This document shows positions 17,909 through 27,565 of a stretch of 64,000 nt of DNA, piece by piece. The notes beneath the pieces were generated by a model. It was not told the DNA's origin. It searched no databases and saw only the letters and a program-made list of their open reading frames with translations. Made by a program: the position numbers and the translations under genes. Source of the stretch: Halobacillus kuroshimensis DSM 18393 (GTDB lineage Bacteria; Bacillota; Bacilli; Bacillales; Halobacillaceae); NCBI RefSeq assembly GCF_000425705.1, contig NZ_AUDY01000016.1:62001-126000 (forward strand), read 5' to 3'. The stretch's first letter is position 1, and every line of letters begins with the position of its first letter.

Positions 17909-19591
17909 TCACTGCGGCCCGGACTTTTCTACTTTTTTCAGGAGCCACAGCCTCACACTCAGCTCCAGTAAAAATAAATCATCCGCGTTCAACAGGGACA
18001 ACCCCGTCAGCTGTTCAATATTCCTAAGCCGGTGCAGAAGGGACTGCCGGTGCAGATTCAGAGCTCTCGATGTCTGGCTGACATTGCTGTTGTACTTGTT
18101 ATACACCATAAATGTATGGAGAAGCTCCGCCTGCCTTTTCTGATCGTAATCAATAAGCGGCTGGAGAGTATCCTGAACAATTTCCTCGATTTCTTTTTTA
18201 TGGGATAAGGCCATCAAAAGCCTGTTCATTCTTGTCTCCTTAAAGAATGTCCGTCCCCCTGCCTCGTTCTGCTGCTCTCCCATCTGCAGGGCTGTCCGCG
18301 CTTCCTCATAGCTGTGATGGAATACTTGATACCCGTCTTTATGACACGAAATCCCCCATTGGATCGTGACACCGGCCAGCAGCTCGAACAAACGCCTTTC
18401 GACAAGGTCCAGAAATTGATTCGCTGCTTCCTCACTGCCTTCTTTGTCCGCCTCCAAAAAGATGATGACTCTCTCTTCATCAAAGGTCGTCATCACCTGC
18501 CGCCCCACCATGTGCCCGGCATAAGCAGCCTCCTTTTGGATGTAATAATTGCGGCTCTGTAGAGAAGAAGAAGAGGGAAGCTGTCCGTCGTTTCCTACCG
18601 ACCGGCTTGCCGGCTGATGGAACAGAACCTCTCCGACAAAACAGACGTAAGGTTTCTCAAGATCATAGCCGAGAAGCCCGGCTTTCGACAACAGCTGCTT
18701 GTCCATGCGCTGCTCCTGCTTCGCCAGATCCAAAAGAAAGTTATCCTTGAGACGGATTTCTGTCATTTCGATGGCATTTTCCTTCACGAAATAAAGGGCA
18801 CAGGCGGTCAGCGTGTGCTCCAGAATTGTCATCATCTCTGTTGTTACCTCTTGATCCTTTTCCGGCTGAAACAACAGATATCCCTGCTTCTTATAGTTGG
18901 ATAGAATCGTAAGCTGATAACAGCATTCCTCACCGATTTGATAAGCTTCTATAAAATGTGTAAGCGGGTGCTCCAGACGGAAAGGGTGCTCAATTAAGGA
19001 AACAACCGCTTCTTTACGTCCGTTCAACGCATCAATCAGGGAAGAATCAAAATGCTGATTGGCCCGGATGTGCTTCAAATGGTCGCTGATGGCATTGGGC
19101 AGCCCTGTATATTGATAGAGGATGGTCGTGATTTCCTGAAGTCCCTTCCCATTCAGGACACAATTGATCAATTCCTGACGGATCCCTTCGACATGCCTGT
19201 GAACCTTCTGTTTCTCTTCATTGATTAACTGCAGCACGCCTTGAAGAATATCCGCAAACCGTACCTCCCAGGGGATTTCCACAAGCACGAGCTCATGTTG
19301 TTCAGCTAGAGCAATGATACGATCAGGGATTTTAAACAAATGACGGCCGGTGGCAAAAGCCAGAATGGAAGCATCTGACCGGATGACATCCTTCACGTAG
19401 GCCTCCAGAGCCGGGATATTCTCCCCGCATCCCACCCCGGTGCTGAGAACGAATTCATTGTTTCTCACAAAATTTTCGACAGGCGTCTCTATGACAGAGA
19501 TCCACTCCACATCACGGTCATAAACAGGTGTCTGCACGTTCGCTTTCTCTAACATCGGCAGCTTCAATACCTCTTCAACAGGTACACCCAT
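17909..19591 (-). CDS. PucR-family transcriptional regulator
   Basis: 560 residues. An N-terminal PucR domain (VEEVLKLPML through the residue-120 region) is followed by a long central GGDEF-like or sensory section and a C-terminal PucR helix-turn-helix (YNKYNSNVSQTSRALNLHRQSLLHRL). It lies 16 bases after eutB on the same strand and is surely co-transcribed with it. Control of the (hydroxy)ectoine genes is inferred from this context; the well-known regulator in proteobacteria, EnuR, is of a different family. The ATG at 19591 follows AGGGGGAG; the GTG two codons earlier overlaps that site. Confidence 0.87.
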   Translation of the reverse strand: MGVPVEEVLKLPMLEKANVQTPVYDRDVEWISVIETPVENFVRNNEFVLSTGVGCGENIPALEAYVKDVIRSDASILAFATGRHLFKIPDRIIALAEQHELVLVEIPWEVRFADILQGVLQLINEEKQKVHRHVEGIRQELINCVLNGKGLQEITTILYQYTGLPNAISDHLKHIRANQHFDSSLIDALNGRKEAVVSLIEHPFRLEHPLTHFIEAYQIGEECCYQLTILSNYKKQGYLLFQPEKDQEVTTEMMTILEHTLTACALYFVKENAIEMTEIRLKDNFLLDLAKQEQRMDKQLLSKAGLLGYDLEKPYVCFVGEVLFHQPASRSVGNDGQLPSSSSLQSRNYYIQKEAAYAGHMVGRQVMTTFDEERVIIFLEADKEGSEEAANQFLDLVERRLFELLAGVTIQWGISCHKDGYQVFHHSYEEARTALQMGEQQNEAGGRTFFKETRMNRLLMALSHKKEIEEIVQDTLQPLIDYDQKRQAELLHTFMVYNKYNSNVSQTSRALNLHRQSLLHRLRNIEQLTGLSLLNADDLFLLELSVRLWLLKKVEKSGPQ

Positions 19592-19607
19592 CCCCACTCC
19601 CCCTTTT

Positions 19608-20567
19608 TCAGCTGTCCATCCACGTTTTAACCGTATTTGTATCTACATTGTTTCCCGTAATGATCAAGACCACAGGTCCTTCCGAAACCGGCTGATCAAG
19701 AAGATAGCCGGCTCCAACAGCAGCTGCACCCTCTACGATGATTTTATGATGATCTAGGAGACTGTATAATCCTTCTTTAATGCGGTTTTCCTGTAAAAGC
19801 ACCCCTTTATCCATCAACGACATGGTCATAGAAAATGTATAACGATTATCCTCACCAATGCCCCCGAGCAGACTGTCTGCGAGGGTGTATTCTTCTTCCA
19901 GCTTAACGACCGCCCCTTTTTTCAGGCTTGCCTGCATGACAGCACTTCGTTCCATCGTCACCCCGGTCACAGAAACAGTGGGATCCATCTTTTTCAAAAC
20001 GAAACCGATCCCGGATAAAAGGCCGCCCCCGGACAGCGGGATCACCACTTCTTTCAGTTCAGGAAGCTGTTCCATCAATTCAAGACCGATGGTTCCCTGT
20101 CCTGCAATCACCTCGGGGTCATCAAAGGGCTGGATGATCGTCATTCCATATTTAGATGCCAGCTCCCTGCAGCGAACAGCAGCTTCATCCTGACTGACCC
20201 CCGTTTGTTCGATATCCGCCCCCAGACGTTTCAGACGGCTAAGCTTCGCTTCTGGCACACGGCGGGAAATACAAACCGTACAAGAGATACCCATCTGCCG
20301 TGCCGCATAGGCGGTGGCGATCCCATGATTTCCTGTTGAAAATGTTGTCACACCACGCTTTTTTTCTTCTTCTGTTAAAGATAGCAGCTTGTTTGCCGCC
20401 CCCCTTATTTTAAAAGACCCTGCTGGGTGGGACTGTTCCATTTTCAAATAAACCGGCTGCCCTGAGCGTTCGGAGAAAAACTCCGAATACACAAGCGGCG
20501 TCGGTTTCACGATGCTCTCGATACGTTTTCTCGCTAACCACACATCTCTCAACACCATCTCTCCCAA
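19608..20567 (-). CDS. eutB: threonine dehydratase-like PLP enzyme, EutB of hydroxyectoine use
   Basis: 319 residues from TTG at 20567, six bases after AAGGGGAGG; an ATG at 20558 is the alternative, and the longer upstream reading has no ribosome site. Fold-type II PLP dehydratase: Schiff-base Lys53 in HPAGSFKIRGA, TFSTGNHGIATAYAA, phosphate loop PLSGGGLLSGIG and C-terminal ITGNNVD. It lacks the ACT-like domain of IlvA. In (hydroxy)ectoine clusters EutB is proposed to dehydrate the hydroxylated intermediate before EutC reduction. Serine/threonine dehydratase is the fallback call. Confidence 0.8.
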   Translation of the reverse strand: MGEMVLRDVWLARKRIESIVKPTPLVYSEFFSERSGQPVYLKMEQSHPAGSFKIRGAANKLLSLTEEEKKRGVTTFSTGNHGIATAYAARQMGISCTVCISRRVPEAKLSRLKRLGADIEQTGVSQDEAAVRCRELASKYGMTIIQPFDDPEVIAGQGTIGLELMEQLPELKEVVIPLSGGGLLSGIGFVLKKMDPTVSVTGVTMERSAVMQASLKKGAVVKLEEEYTLADSLLGGIGEDNRYTFSMTMSLMDKGVLLQENRIKEGLYSLLDHHKIIVEGAAAVGAGYLLDQPVSEGPVVLIITGNNVDTNTVKTWMDS

Positions 20568-20677
20568 AGAACTCCTCCCCTTGTAAATAGATAAAAAATT
20601 CTGATTATTACTCATTATAGGGGATGGAACGATAGTCGGAAAAGGGGCAGAGTATGGAATCTTTTCAAAATCCTCTA

Positions 20678-20709
20678 CAAAAGAAGCCCTCCCGTGACGG
20701 GGAGGGCTT
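20678..20709 (-). terminator. terminator of ku
   Basis: Stem AAGCCCTCCC with GGGAGGGCTT followed by TCTTTT on the minus strand, eight bases after the ku stop. Confidence 0.85.
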
Positions 20710-20716
20710 GATGTAT

Positions 20717-21559
20717 TCAAGATGATTTCTTTTTTCCGGACGTCGTTGTTTTCGTTCGTGCTTTTGTCTTGCGCTTTTTCGTGGGTCCTTTTGTCTTTTC
20801 AAGGGATTTTTCCAAGGCATCCATCAGACTTGTAACGTTATCCGGAGCCGGTTTATCCTTCGCTGTTGTAATTTCTTCATTATTCTTCTTCGCTTCAATC
20901 AGTTCCATCAACGCTGTCCGGTAGTCATCTTTATATTTCCCAGCATCAAATTCGGTGGTCAGCTGGTCAATCAATGTAACGGCTGTACTCAGTTCCTTTT
21001 TGCTTAAATCGGATTCTTCAGGGACGTTTGGGACATCCTGGACACTGCGCACTTCGTCAGGATAATGAATGGTCTCCATGACTAAGGTGTTCTCATACAC
21101 CCTTAAAACAGCCAGCTGCTCCTTCGAGCGGATGATGATTTTGGCAATTCCGATTTTACCGGTATCCCCCAGAGCCTGGCGCAGAAGGCTGTAGGCTTTG
21201 GCCCCGCCTTCGTTTGGAGAGATGAAATAGCTCCGTTCAAAGTATATCGGATCGATCTCCTCCAGTTTTACAAAATCGAGGATTTCCACCGCTTTATCGT
21301 CTTGTTCCTTTTTCAGCTGCTCTAAATCCTCGTTGTCCAGAACAACAAACTTATTTTTCGCATACTCGTAGGCCTTAACAATTTCTTCCCTCTCGATCTC
21401 CCTGTCACAGACAGGACAGCGCTTTTCATATTCCACCGGCGAATGACACTCTTCATGCAGCTGCCTCAGCTTAATGTCCTTATTTTCTGTAGCAGCATGC
21501 AGTTTCACAGGAATGTTGACCAGACCGAAACTGATGGTTCCTTTCCACATGGTGTGCAT
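20717..21559 (-). CDS. ku: Ku protein of non-homologous end joining
   Basis: 280 residues, close to the usual bacterial Ku length. It starts MHTMWKGTISFGLVNIPVKL, which is the family N-terminus, and has the beta-barrel bridge region and a Lys/Arg-rich C-terminal tail (about residues 255-280) typical for DNA and LigD contacts. The homodimer binds broken DNA ends. The ATG at 21559 follows AAGGAG; translation further upstream would run through the ligD start region. It is divergent from ligD with a 91-base gap. In Bacillus the pair is tied to spores and stationary phase. Confidence 0.93.
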   Translation of the reverse strand: MHTMWKGTISFGLVNIPVKLHAATENKDIKLRQLHEECHSPVEYEKRCPVCDREIEREEIVKAYEYAKNKFVVLDNEDLEQLKKEQDDKAVEILDFVKLEEIDPIYFERSYFISPNEGGAKAYSLLRQALGDTGKIGIAKIIIRSKEQLAVLRVYENTLVMETIHYPDEVRSVQDVPNVPEESDLSKKELSTAVTLIDQLTTEFDAGKYKDDYRTALMELIEAKKNNEEITTAKDKPAPDNVTSLMDALEKSLEKTKGPTKKRKTKARTKTTTSGKKKSS

Positions 21560-21650
21560 AGTGATGGCTCCTTTTTTCTTAGCTTTTGCGTTCAAAGTGA
21601 AAATATGTTCCATCGTGAAAGGACAACCTAAGGGAAAAAGGAGGAAACGT

Positions 21651-23411
21651 ATGAAACGTCCGATGCTGCTCACCCCGTCCGACGATCTACCCGAAGGCGA
21701 GGAGTGGATGTATGAACCAAAATATGATGGCTTCCGGGCACTCCTCGAATGTACATCTGAAGGCATCCGCCTGATCAGCCGGAACGGGAAGGATTTAACA
21801 GATAAATTCCCTGAAATCAGCGAAGCCGCCCCTCCTCCGGATACAACTCCCTTCGTCTTGGACGGGGAAATTGTCATTTTAAATACAGCTTTCCAAGCCA
21901 ATTTCGACCTTCTCCAAAAGCGGGGACGTTTAAGAAATACGGAGAACATTCGAAAAGCAGCGGCGGAGCGGCCTGCCTTATTTGCAGCTTTTGATTTCGT
22001 TCAGGAACAAATTCCATTAGAAAAAAGAAAACAACGGCTGGCCGAACTCCTTGCCAAGTGGGAACACCCAGGAATTAAAATGGTGGCCGTTTATCAACAT
22101 GTGGATAAACTGAAAGACATTATCCATCTGCACTTTGGTGAAGGGATCATTGCCAAACGGAGCACCAGCACCTACCAATTCGGAGAAAGGACCCGGCACT
22201 GGGTGAAGTGGAAGCAGTGGAAAACAGCTTCTGTATTCCTCACCCACTTCGACCCGGATAATGGATATGTGGATACAGCTGTGTATAACGAGGGGCAGAT
22301 CCGAAAAGCCGGCCGCTTTAAGCATGGTCTTCCACGTGAAGAAGCTGGCACTCTTCGTCAATTTTTTAAGGAGAAAGGAAAAAAAGAGAAGAACAAGTGG
22401 ACACTCCCGCCGAGCGTCTGTGCCGACATCCACTGCTTAGAAGCAGAAAACGGAGAGTTCCGAGAGCCGATGTTTCACCGTTTCCGCTTCGATCATACAC
22501 CAGAACAATGTACATCCAGGAAGATAACGTGGGATTTAAGTTTATTCCCCGACCGTTTTGAGCCGACCAGCCTTGAAAAGGAGCTGTTCCCAGGTGTGAC
22601 CAAGCGGGATTACCTTCTGTACACCCGTCATATCGCCCCTTATATGCTGCCTTACATGAAAGAAAAGAAATTGACCGTGATCCGCTTTCCTGACGGCATC
22701 CATAACGAATCCTTCTTCCAGAAACACCGGCCGGATTATGCGCCGGATGCACTGAAACTGTGGATGGAAAAAGGAGAGCCTTATATGATCTGCGAAGAAC
22801 TCCAGGGTCTTCTCTGGCTGGCGAATCAGGGAGCCGTAGAATTTCATCTTCCTTTTGAAAAAGCAGGCGGTGGTCACCCGGATGAAATCATTCTTGATCT
22901 GGATCCTCCAGAAAAAGATGCTTTCCCTCTCTGCCTCACAGCCGCTCTTCTCTGCCGGAAATGGCTGGATGAGCTGGGCATGATCAGCTTCATTAAACTA
23001 TCGGGAAGCAAAGGGATGCAGCTTCATCTCCCGTTCCAAGAGGGAGATCTTACTTATGAAGAAACGCGGGTCATCACAGAGACATTAGCCCGGCTCCTCG
23101 TTGAGACAAAACCGGATCTTTTCACAGTGGAACGATTCAAAAGCAAGCGGAAAGACAGACTGTACATCGATTACGTCCAGCACGGGGAAGGGAAGACAAT
23201 CATCGCTCCCTATTCTGTACGGGCGAAGGACGGCGCTCCGATTGCCGCCCCTCTGTACTGGGAGGAAGTACAGGATGAGCTGAACCCTCGGTCATACACG
23301 GTGGAGAACATGATGGAAAGGCTCAAAAAAAGAGGGGATCCTTTTCAGGACTATGAAAAAGCCAGAGCCCTACAGCCTATGGATCAGATTCAAGCACTGC
23401 TCGACTATTGA
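21651..23411 (+). CDS. ligD: ATP-dependent DNA ligase/polymerase LigD (LIG-POL)
   Basis: 586 residues. The N-terminal ligase domain has the adenylated Lys24 in EPKYDGFR, DGEIVIL, GEGIIAKR and the final WVKWK motif. The C-terminal primase-like polymerase domain begins near residue 300 and has the metal motif LDLDPP, SGSKGMQLHLP and the YIDY segment. There is no 3'-phosphoesterase domain, as in Bacillus LigD. With Ku it joins double-strand breaks. The ATG at 21651 follows AAAAAGGAGG. The divergent ku/ligD arrangement implies coordinated control. Confidence 0.94.
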   Translation: MKRPMLLTPSDDLPEGEEWMYEPKYDGFRALLECTSEGIRLISRNGKDLTDKFPEISEAAPPPDTTPFVLDGEIVILNTAFQANFDLLQKRGRLRNTENIRKAAAERPALFAAFDFVQEQIPLEKRKQRLAELLAKWEHPGIKMVAVYQHVDKLKDIIHLHFGEGIIAKRSTSTYQFGERTRHWVKWKQWKTASVFLTHFDPDNGYVDTAVYNEGQIRKAGRFKHGLPREEAGTLRQFFKEKGKKEKNKWTLPPSVCADIHCLEAENGEFREPMFHRFRFDHTPEQCTSRKITWDLSLFPDRFEPTSLEKELFPGVTKRDYLLYTRHIAPYMLPYMKEKKLTVIRFPDGIHNESFFQKHRPDYAPDALKLWMEKGEPYMICEELQGLLWLANQGAVEFHLPFEKAGGGHPDEIILDLDPPEKDAFPLCLTAALLCRKWLDELGMISFIKLSGSKGMQLHLPFQEGDLTYEETRVITETLARLLVETKPDLFTVERFKSKRKDRLYIDYVQHGEGKTIIAPYSVRAKDGAPIAAPLYWEEVQDELNPRSYTVENMMERLKKRGDPFQDYEKARALQPMDQIQALLDY

Positions 23412-23498
23412 TGTCGGATATTGCCCGGGAAATAGGAGAAGACGCAATTCCTTCTCCCATGCAGACGGATTTCGAGGTTCAATTTTTTATGTAAAGGT

Positions 23499-23544
23499 GT
23501 TGGAAAAAGGAGCGGCCCAGCGGTCGACCCTCCTTTTTTCCAAC
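23499..23544 (+). terminator. probable ligD terminator
   Basis: Inverted repeat GTTGGAAAAAGGAG against CTCCTTTTTTCCAAC around a 17-base loop, with a T run in the right arm. It also faces the converging MATE gene. Confidence 0.65.
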
Positions 23545-23580
23545 CTTCCCGGGCCTCAGCTGCCTCCTATGACTTATGAT

Positions 23581-24909
23581 TCAAGCCTTTAACACCTGTT
23601 TCCGGGTTATGACAGCAAGCAGAACAGCGACGAGCATTTCCGCAAGAGGAAGAGACAGCCATACACCCGCAGCTCCAAACCAATTTGGAAGCAGCCATAA
23701 AAGCGGAAGGATGAATACAAAGCTCCGCAGAACAATAATCGTTGTCGAAGGGCGGATCTGGCCTACGGACTGGAAATAGGTCATATAAACGAAGTTAAAG
23801 CCTAAAAACAAGTACCCGGTAAAGAACAGACGGATGCCGTTCACCGCAAGATCCGTGACATCTTCGGACTCCACTCCAAACAAGGAAACAAGAGGACGGG
23901 CAGCTAAAACTCCTATGATAAGCAGCACGATGCCGAGACCTGCAGCTGTCCGTTCACCTATCCTCACTGAATCCTTGATGGCAGCCCTGCTTCCTGCTCC
24001 ATGGTAATAACTGATCATCGGCTGGAGGGCCGACTCAATGCCGAAAAAGGATAAGAACATAAAGCCGTGCAGGTAATTCACTACTGAAAAAGCGGCGACA
24101 CCTTCGGTTCCAAGCAATGCACCAATGGCTATATTATAGCCAGCGACAAATACAAGCGTCCCCGCCTCTGCAAGAAAGCTCGGAAAACCGATGGTCATAA
24201 TTTCCCCGAGAAGCTTCCATGACCATAGAAAAACCGGCTTTCGCAGATGGGTATTTTCCTTGAAAAAGTGAAGCAGCAGCACAACCAGACCTGCCACACT
24301 GGCAAGCACGGTCGCCAGTGCCGCTCCAAACACCCCTTTTTCCAATATGAAAATCATGTAATAGTTCAATCCAATATTCACGATGGCGGTTACCCCAAGC
24401 GCCACCATCGAGAGGGTCGGACTTCCATCGTTCCGGACGAAGATACTGAGGAGCTGCTGAAGGGCAATCAACCACCCCAGCAGAAATAAAACCGTTAAAT
24501 AGTCCACGGTAGGAGCGAACGTATCCGCATTGGCCCCGAGCCAATAAGCGATTGGCTCAACGAAGAAGTATCCGGCTGTTCCAATTACAGCCAGTATAAC
24601 GAGAGATGCCGCAGTGGAAAGTGAAAAGACACTCCGCGCCTTGTCAGGCTCTCCACGGCCGATATGCATGGAATAAATCGTCCCTCCTCCGATTCCGATC
24701 CAGAGGGAAATGGAGAAGATCAATGAGAAAACCGGCATAGCAAGATTGACACCAGCCAGCCCTTCTTCACCTACACCGCGGCCTACGAATATGCCATCGA
24801 TCAGGATGTTGATCGACATCAGCATCATCCCGAACAACGCCGGGAAGAAATATTGAAAGAATACCTGTTTTACAGGTTTGGTTCTCAACGTCTCATGTGT
24901 TCCACTCAT
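23581..24909 (-). CDS. MATE-family multidrug/sodium antiporter
   Basis: 442 residues with about twelve membrane segments. MATE features include FFPALFGMMLMSINILIDG in the first helix, PVFSLIFSISLWIGIGGG and the mirrored second half (EAGTLVFVAGYNIAIG). It exports cationic drugs or metabolites, usually driven by Na+ or H+. The start ATG (24909) follows GGAGGTC; the upstream ATG overlaps. A MerR-type promoter precedes it and the MerR regulator gene is immediately upstream, so drug-induced expression is likely. Confidence 0.92.
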   Translation of the reverse strand: MSGTHETLRTKPVKQVFFQYFFPALFGMMLMSINILIDGIFVGRGVGEEGLAGVNLAMPVFSLIFSISLWIGIGGGTIYSMHIGRGEPDKARSVFSLSTAASLVILAVIGTAGYFFVEPIAYWLGANADTFAPTVDYLTVLFLLGWLIALQQLLSIFVRNDGSPTLSMVALGVTAIVNIGLNYYMIFILEKGVFGAALATVLASVAGLVVLLLHFFKENTHLRKPVFLWSWKLLGEIMTIGFPSFLAEAGTLVFVAGYNIAIGALLGTEGVAAFSVVNYLHGFMFLSFFGIESALQPMISYYHGAGSRAAIKDSVRIGERTAAGLGIVLLIIGVLAARPLVSLFGVESEDVTDLAVNGIRLFFTGYLFLGFNFVYMTYFQSVGQIRPSTTIIVLRSFVFILPLLWLLPNWFGAAGVWLSLPLAEMLVAVLLAVITRKQVLKA

Positions 24910-24942
24910 CTTTATGACCTCCTGCATCTGTTTGCAAGAGAA

Positions 24943-24973
24943 AGTATAAACCTTAAAGTAACTTTAAGGTCAA
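24943..24973 (-). promoter_or_regulatory. MerR-type promoter/operator of the MATE gene
   Basis: On the minus strand -35 TTGACC (24973-24968) and -10 TATACT (24948-24943) are separated by 19 bases. The spacer holds a perfect 19-bp dyad centred at 24960 (CCTTAAAGT-A-ACTTTAAGG). The over-long spacer with central dyad is the hallmark of promoters untwisted by MerR-family activators. It overlaps the stop codon of the regulator gene. Confidence 0.9.
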
Positions 24974-25809
24974 TCGTTTTTTGTTACAGGAATTTGAATC
25001 CAAGTGACATAGGCAGATGAATCGTTCGTTACCGATTCATCAAGAACAGACACTTCCAGAGGTGTCCCTGATATCTGCCTTCCGTCCTCCTTCAAATGAT
25101 CCAGCATCACGGCATAACTCTCTTTAATCGTCTCATAAGGCCCCCGGTGGGGATAGCAGGCATATGTCCCCTCAGGAAGGCTGGGACTCGCCGCTGTTTC
25201 CTTGTCTTTTGAAATAAATATGAACACAGCGAAATATTTAGCAGGCCCTTCTCCATGAAGGCTGTCCATATCGACCATCGTTCCCATATCCCCCGTGAAA
25301 AATCCGTCATAACCTCCACCAGCAGAAGCGAGTTCTTCCAGATCCTTCAGAAAAATGGCGTCTGATGCTACAAAAAGATCCACGGGTTGGTCATTATACA
25401 AATACGTAATCGGACGTTCTGGAAAATAACGATAGACGAAAGAAGGTGACTGGCGGAGCGTAAGTCCCTCATCAATGGTCTCAATCTTACTTTGAATCAT
25501 AGCAGAAACCTTCTTCAGCCTTGCCATTTCGTTTTCGATTTCCCTTTGTTTGCTCTCCAGCAGCTCTTTTGTATTTTCAGCTGTCCGGTTTGCCAGCTGG
25601 TGGTGGATATCATCGATGGAAAAACCGTTCTTCTTTAGAAATATAATCGTATCCAATACGACAAACTGTTCAAAGTTGTAATAGCGGTATTGTGTTTCCG
25701 AATCCACATACCCCGGACGAAACAGCCCGATTTGATCGTAATACCTTAACGTAGAAGCAGAAATCTGAAACAACCGGGCCATTTCCCCGATGCGGAAGCG
25801 CCGCTTCAT
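24970..25809 (-). CDS. MerR-family regulator with GyrI-like effector domain (BmrR type)
   Basis: 279 residues. The N-terminal MerR helix-turn-helix (FRIGEMARLFQISASTLRYY) is followed by the DNA-binding wing, a dimerisation coiled coil at about residues 75-115, and a C-terminal GyrI-like drug-binding domain with YFPERPITY and the EGTYACYPHRGPYE strand. It should bind the dyad just downstream of its own gene and switch on the MATE exporter upon binding a lipophilic cation. The ATG at 25809 is eight bases from GGAG; the earlier ATG is too close. Confidence 0.92.
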   Translation of the reverse strand: MKRRFRIGEMARLFQISASTLRYYDQIGLFRPGYVDSETQYRYYNFEQFVVLDTIIFLKKNGFSIDDIHHQLANRTAENTKELLESKQREIENEMARLKKVSAMIQSKIETIDEGLTLRQSPSFVYRYFPERPITYLYNDQPVDLFVASDAIFLKDLEELASAGGGYDGFFTGDMGTMVDMDSLHGEGPAKYFAVFIFISKDKETAASPSLPEGTYACYPHRGPYETIKESYAVMLDHLKEDGRQISGTPLEVSVLDESVTNDSSAYVTWIQIPVTKND

Positions 25810-25895
25810 AAGCATCTCTCCTCTCTTCCATCTCTCCCCCTATCCTATATCATATCCTAAACCGATCGCACAGATTTCTGCGTTGGATTTTTCCA

Positions 25896-25932
25896 TTAGA
25901 AAAGGGTGCCTTGATCAGGGGCACCCTTTTCT
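25896..25932 (-). terminator. terminator of the beta-oxidation operon
   Basis: Stem AGAAAAGGGTGCC/GGCACCCTTTTCT, just beyond the stop of the acyl-CoA synthetase gene, with a T-rich 3' arm on the minus strand. Confidence 0.88.
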
Positions 25933-25937
25933 TTCTG

Positions 25938-27491
25938 CTATTCTGTTACCTTTTCCACGGATTCCCTCAGTTTGAATTTTTGAAGCTTCCCGCTGGCATT
26001 CCGCGGCAGTTCGTCCACAAATTCATAGCGTCTCGGCCTCTTATAGCGGGCCAGCTGTCCACTTGAAATACAGAATTCATCGAGCTCCTTCTCCGATAAT
26101 CCGGGATCTTTTCTGACGATATAAGCGGCCACCCGCTCTCCCCAAAGCTGATCCGGCTCACCGATAACAGCGGCATCCAGGACGCCCGGATGTGCGAATA
26201 AGCAGTCCTCCACTTCCCGCGAGTAGATGTTCTCTCCACCGGATAGAATCATATCCTTCACCCGGTCACTCACCCACAAATAGCCGTCTGCATCAAAGGA
26301 GCCGATATCCCCGGTGTGGTACCAGCCTTTATACAACGCTTCCTTCGTTGCTTCCGGGTTGTTGTAGTATTCCTTCATCATACTCGGCCCCCTCACGATA
26401 ATTTCCCCGAGTTCCTGAGGCTTACAAATTTCATTGGGCTCTGCAGGACCGTGTTCATTCGTCCGTACGACCCGTATGTCATGATGGAAAATCGGCCTTC
26501 CCGCCGATCCGGCTTTCTCGATCTGCTCGTGGTCGAACAACGCCGTAATCGCCGGTCCCATTTCAGTCATCCCGTACGCCTGGACCAGTTCCACTCCGAG
26601 CACTTCATGCAGTCTTAAAGTAAGCGCTGGAGCCATTGGTGCGCCGCCATACAGCCCTTGACGCAGTGTTGAAAAGTCCTCATGGGAGAAGTCTTCCTGC
26701 AGCAGCATATTCCACATCGTCGGGGCAGCGAAGAACGTTGTAATCTGTTCCTCTCTTACGGTCTCGATCACTGCCGGGGCATCAAAATGATGGAGAAGAA
26801 CATTGGATGCGCCGATCATAACTCTTGGGAAAAAGGCACAGTGCAGTTCCGCGCAGTGGAAGATAGGTGCCGCGGTCAGCCCTCTGTCTTCTTCCTGCAG
26901 CCGCATGGAAGCCGCTATAATGAGCGCCTGGTCCACCATATCCCTGTGGGTATGAATGACTCCCTTCGGCAGACCGGTCGTTCCTGATGTATACATGATC
27001 GCGTAAGGGTCATCCTCCTGGACTTCACAAACAGGCGGACGTTCCAGGACTTGTTCCATACGATCATAATAATGAGAGGCAAAAGAAAAGGCTTCATCGA
27101 TCGACCAGAATTCCACTTCCGGCATCCCCCCAGCCACTTTCTCCACTTGAGGAGCCGTCGCTTTTTCAAACAGGACAACTTTCGGGCCGGCGTCCTGCAA
27201 AATAAAGCGGATCTCTTTTTCTGTGAGTCGGAAGTTGATCGGGTTGAATACAGCACCAATTTTCATACAGGCAAACAAAACCGTGGCAAATTCTGCTGTG
27301 TTGTACAGCACGGTTGATACTTTATCCCCCTTCTCCACACCGGAAGCAGAAAGCGCTGCTGCTGTCCTGTCCACTTCATCCTCCCACTGCTTGAACGTCC
27401 ACCGCACTCCAAGCCGAACATCTACAAGGCCCTCTTTATCCGGATATTTTGCAGCAGTCTGCTCAAACATGCTCTTTAATGTTGGTCCCAT
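25938..27491 (-). CDS. fatty-acyl-CoA synthetase (AMP-binding)
   Basis: 517 residues of the ANL superfamily: phosphate loop YTSGTTGLPKGV, YGMTEMGP, the hinge region YHTGDIG, SGGENIYSREVE and catalytic Lys near NASGKLQKFKLR. It activates a carboxylic acid to its CoA ester with ATP, feeding the acyl-CoA dehydrogenase encoded upstream in the same operon. Chain length is not visible. The second ATG (27491) is better spaced from AAAGGAG than the first at 27497. Confidence 0.9.
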   Translation of the reverse strand: MGPTLKSMFEQTAAKYPDKEGLVDVRLGVRWTFKQWEDEVDRTAAALSASGVEKGDKVSTVLYNTAEFATVLFACMKIGAVFNPINFRLTEKEIRFILQDAGPKVVLFEKATAPQVEKVAGGMPEVEFWSIDEAFSFASHYYDRMEQVLERPPVCEVQEDDPYAIMYTSGTTGLPKGVIHTHRDMVDQALIIAASMRLQEEDRGLTAAPIFHCAELHCAFFPRVMIGASNVLLHHFDAPAVIETVREEQITTFFAAPTMWNMLLQEDFSHEDFSTLRQGLYGGAPMAPALTLRLHEVLGVELVQAYGMTEMGPAITALFDHEQIEKAGSAGRPIFHHDIRVVRTNEHGPAEPNEICKPQELGEIIVRGPSMMKEYYNNPEATKEALYKGWYHTGDIGSFDADGYLWVSDRVKDMILSGGENIYSREVEDCLFAHPGVLDAAVIGEPDQLWGERVAAYIVRKDPGLSEKELDEFCISSGQLARYKRPRRYEFVDELPRNASGKLQKFKLRESVEKVTE

Positions 27492-27565
27492 TTTCATCGA
27501 CTCCTTTTCGTTTTTACCCGTGGCTTTTCTGCCGGTTCAACAAGGAAATCAAGGACACGGAAGAA

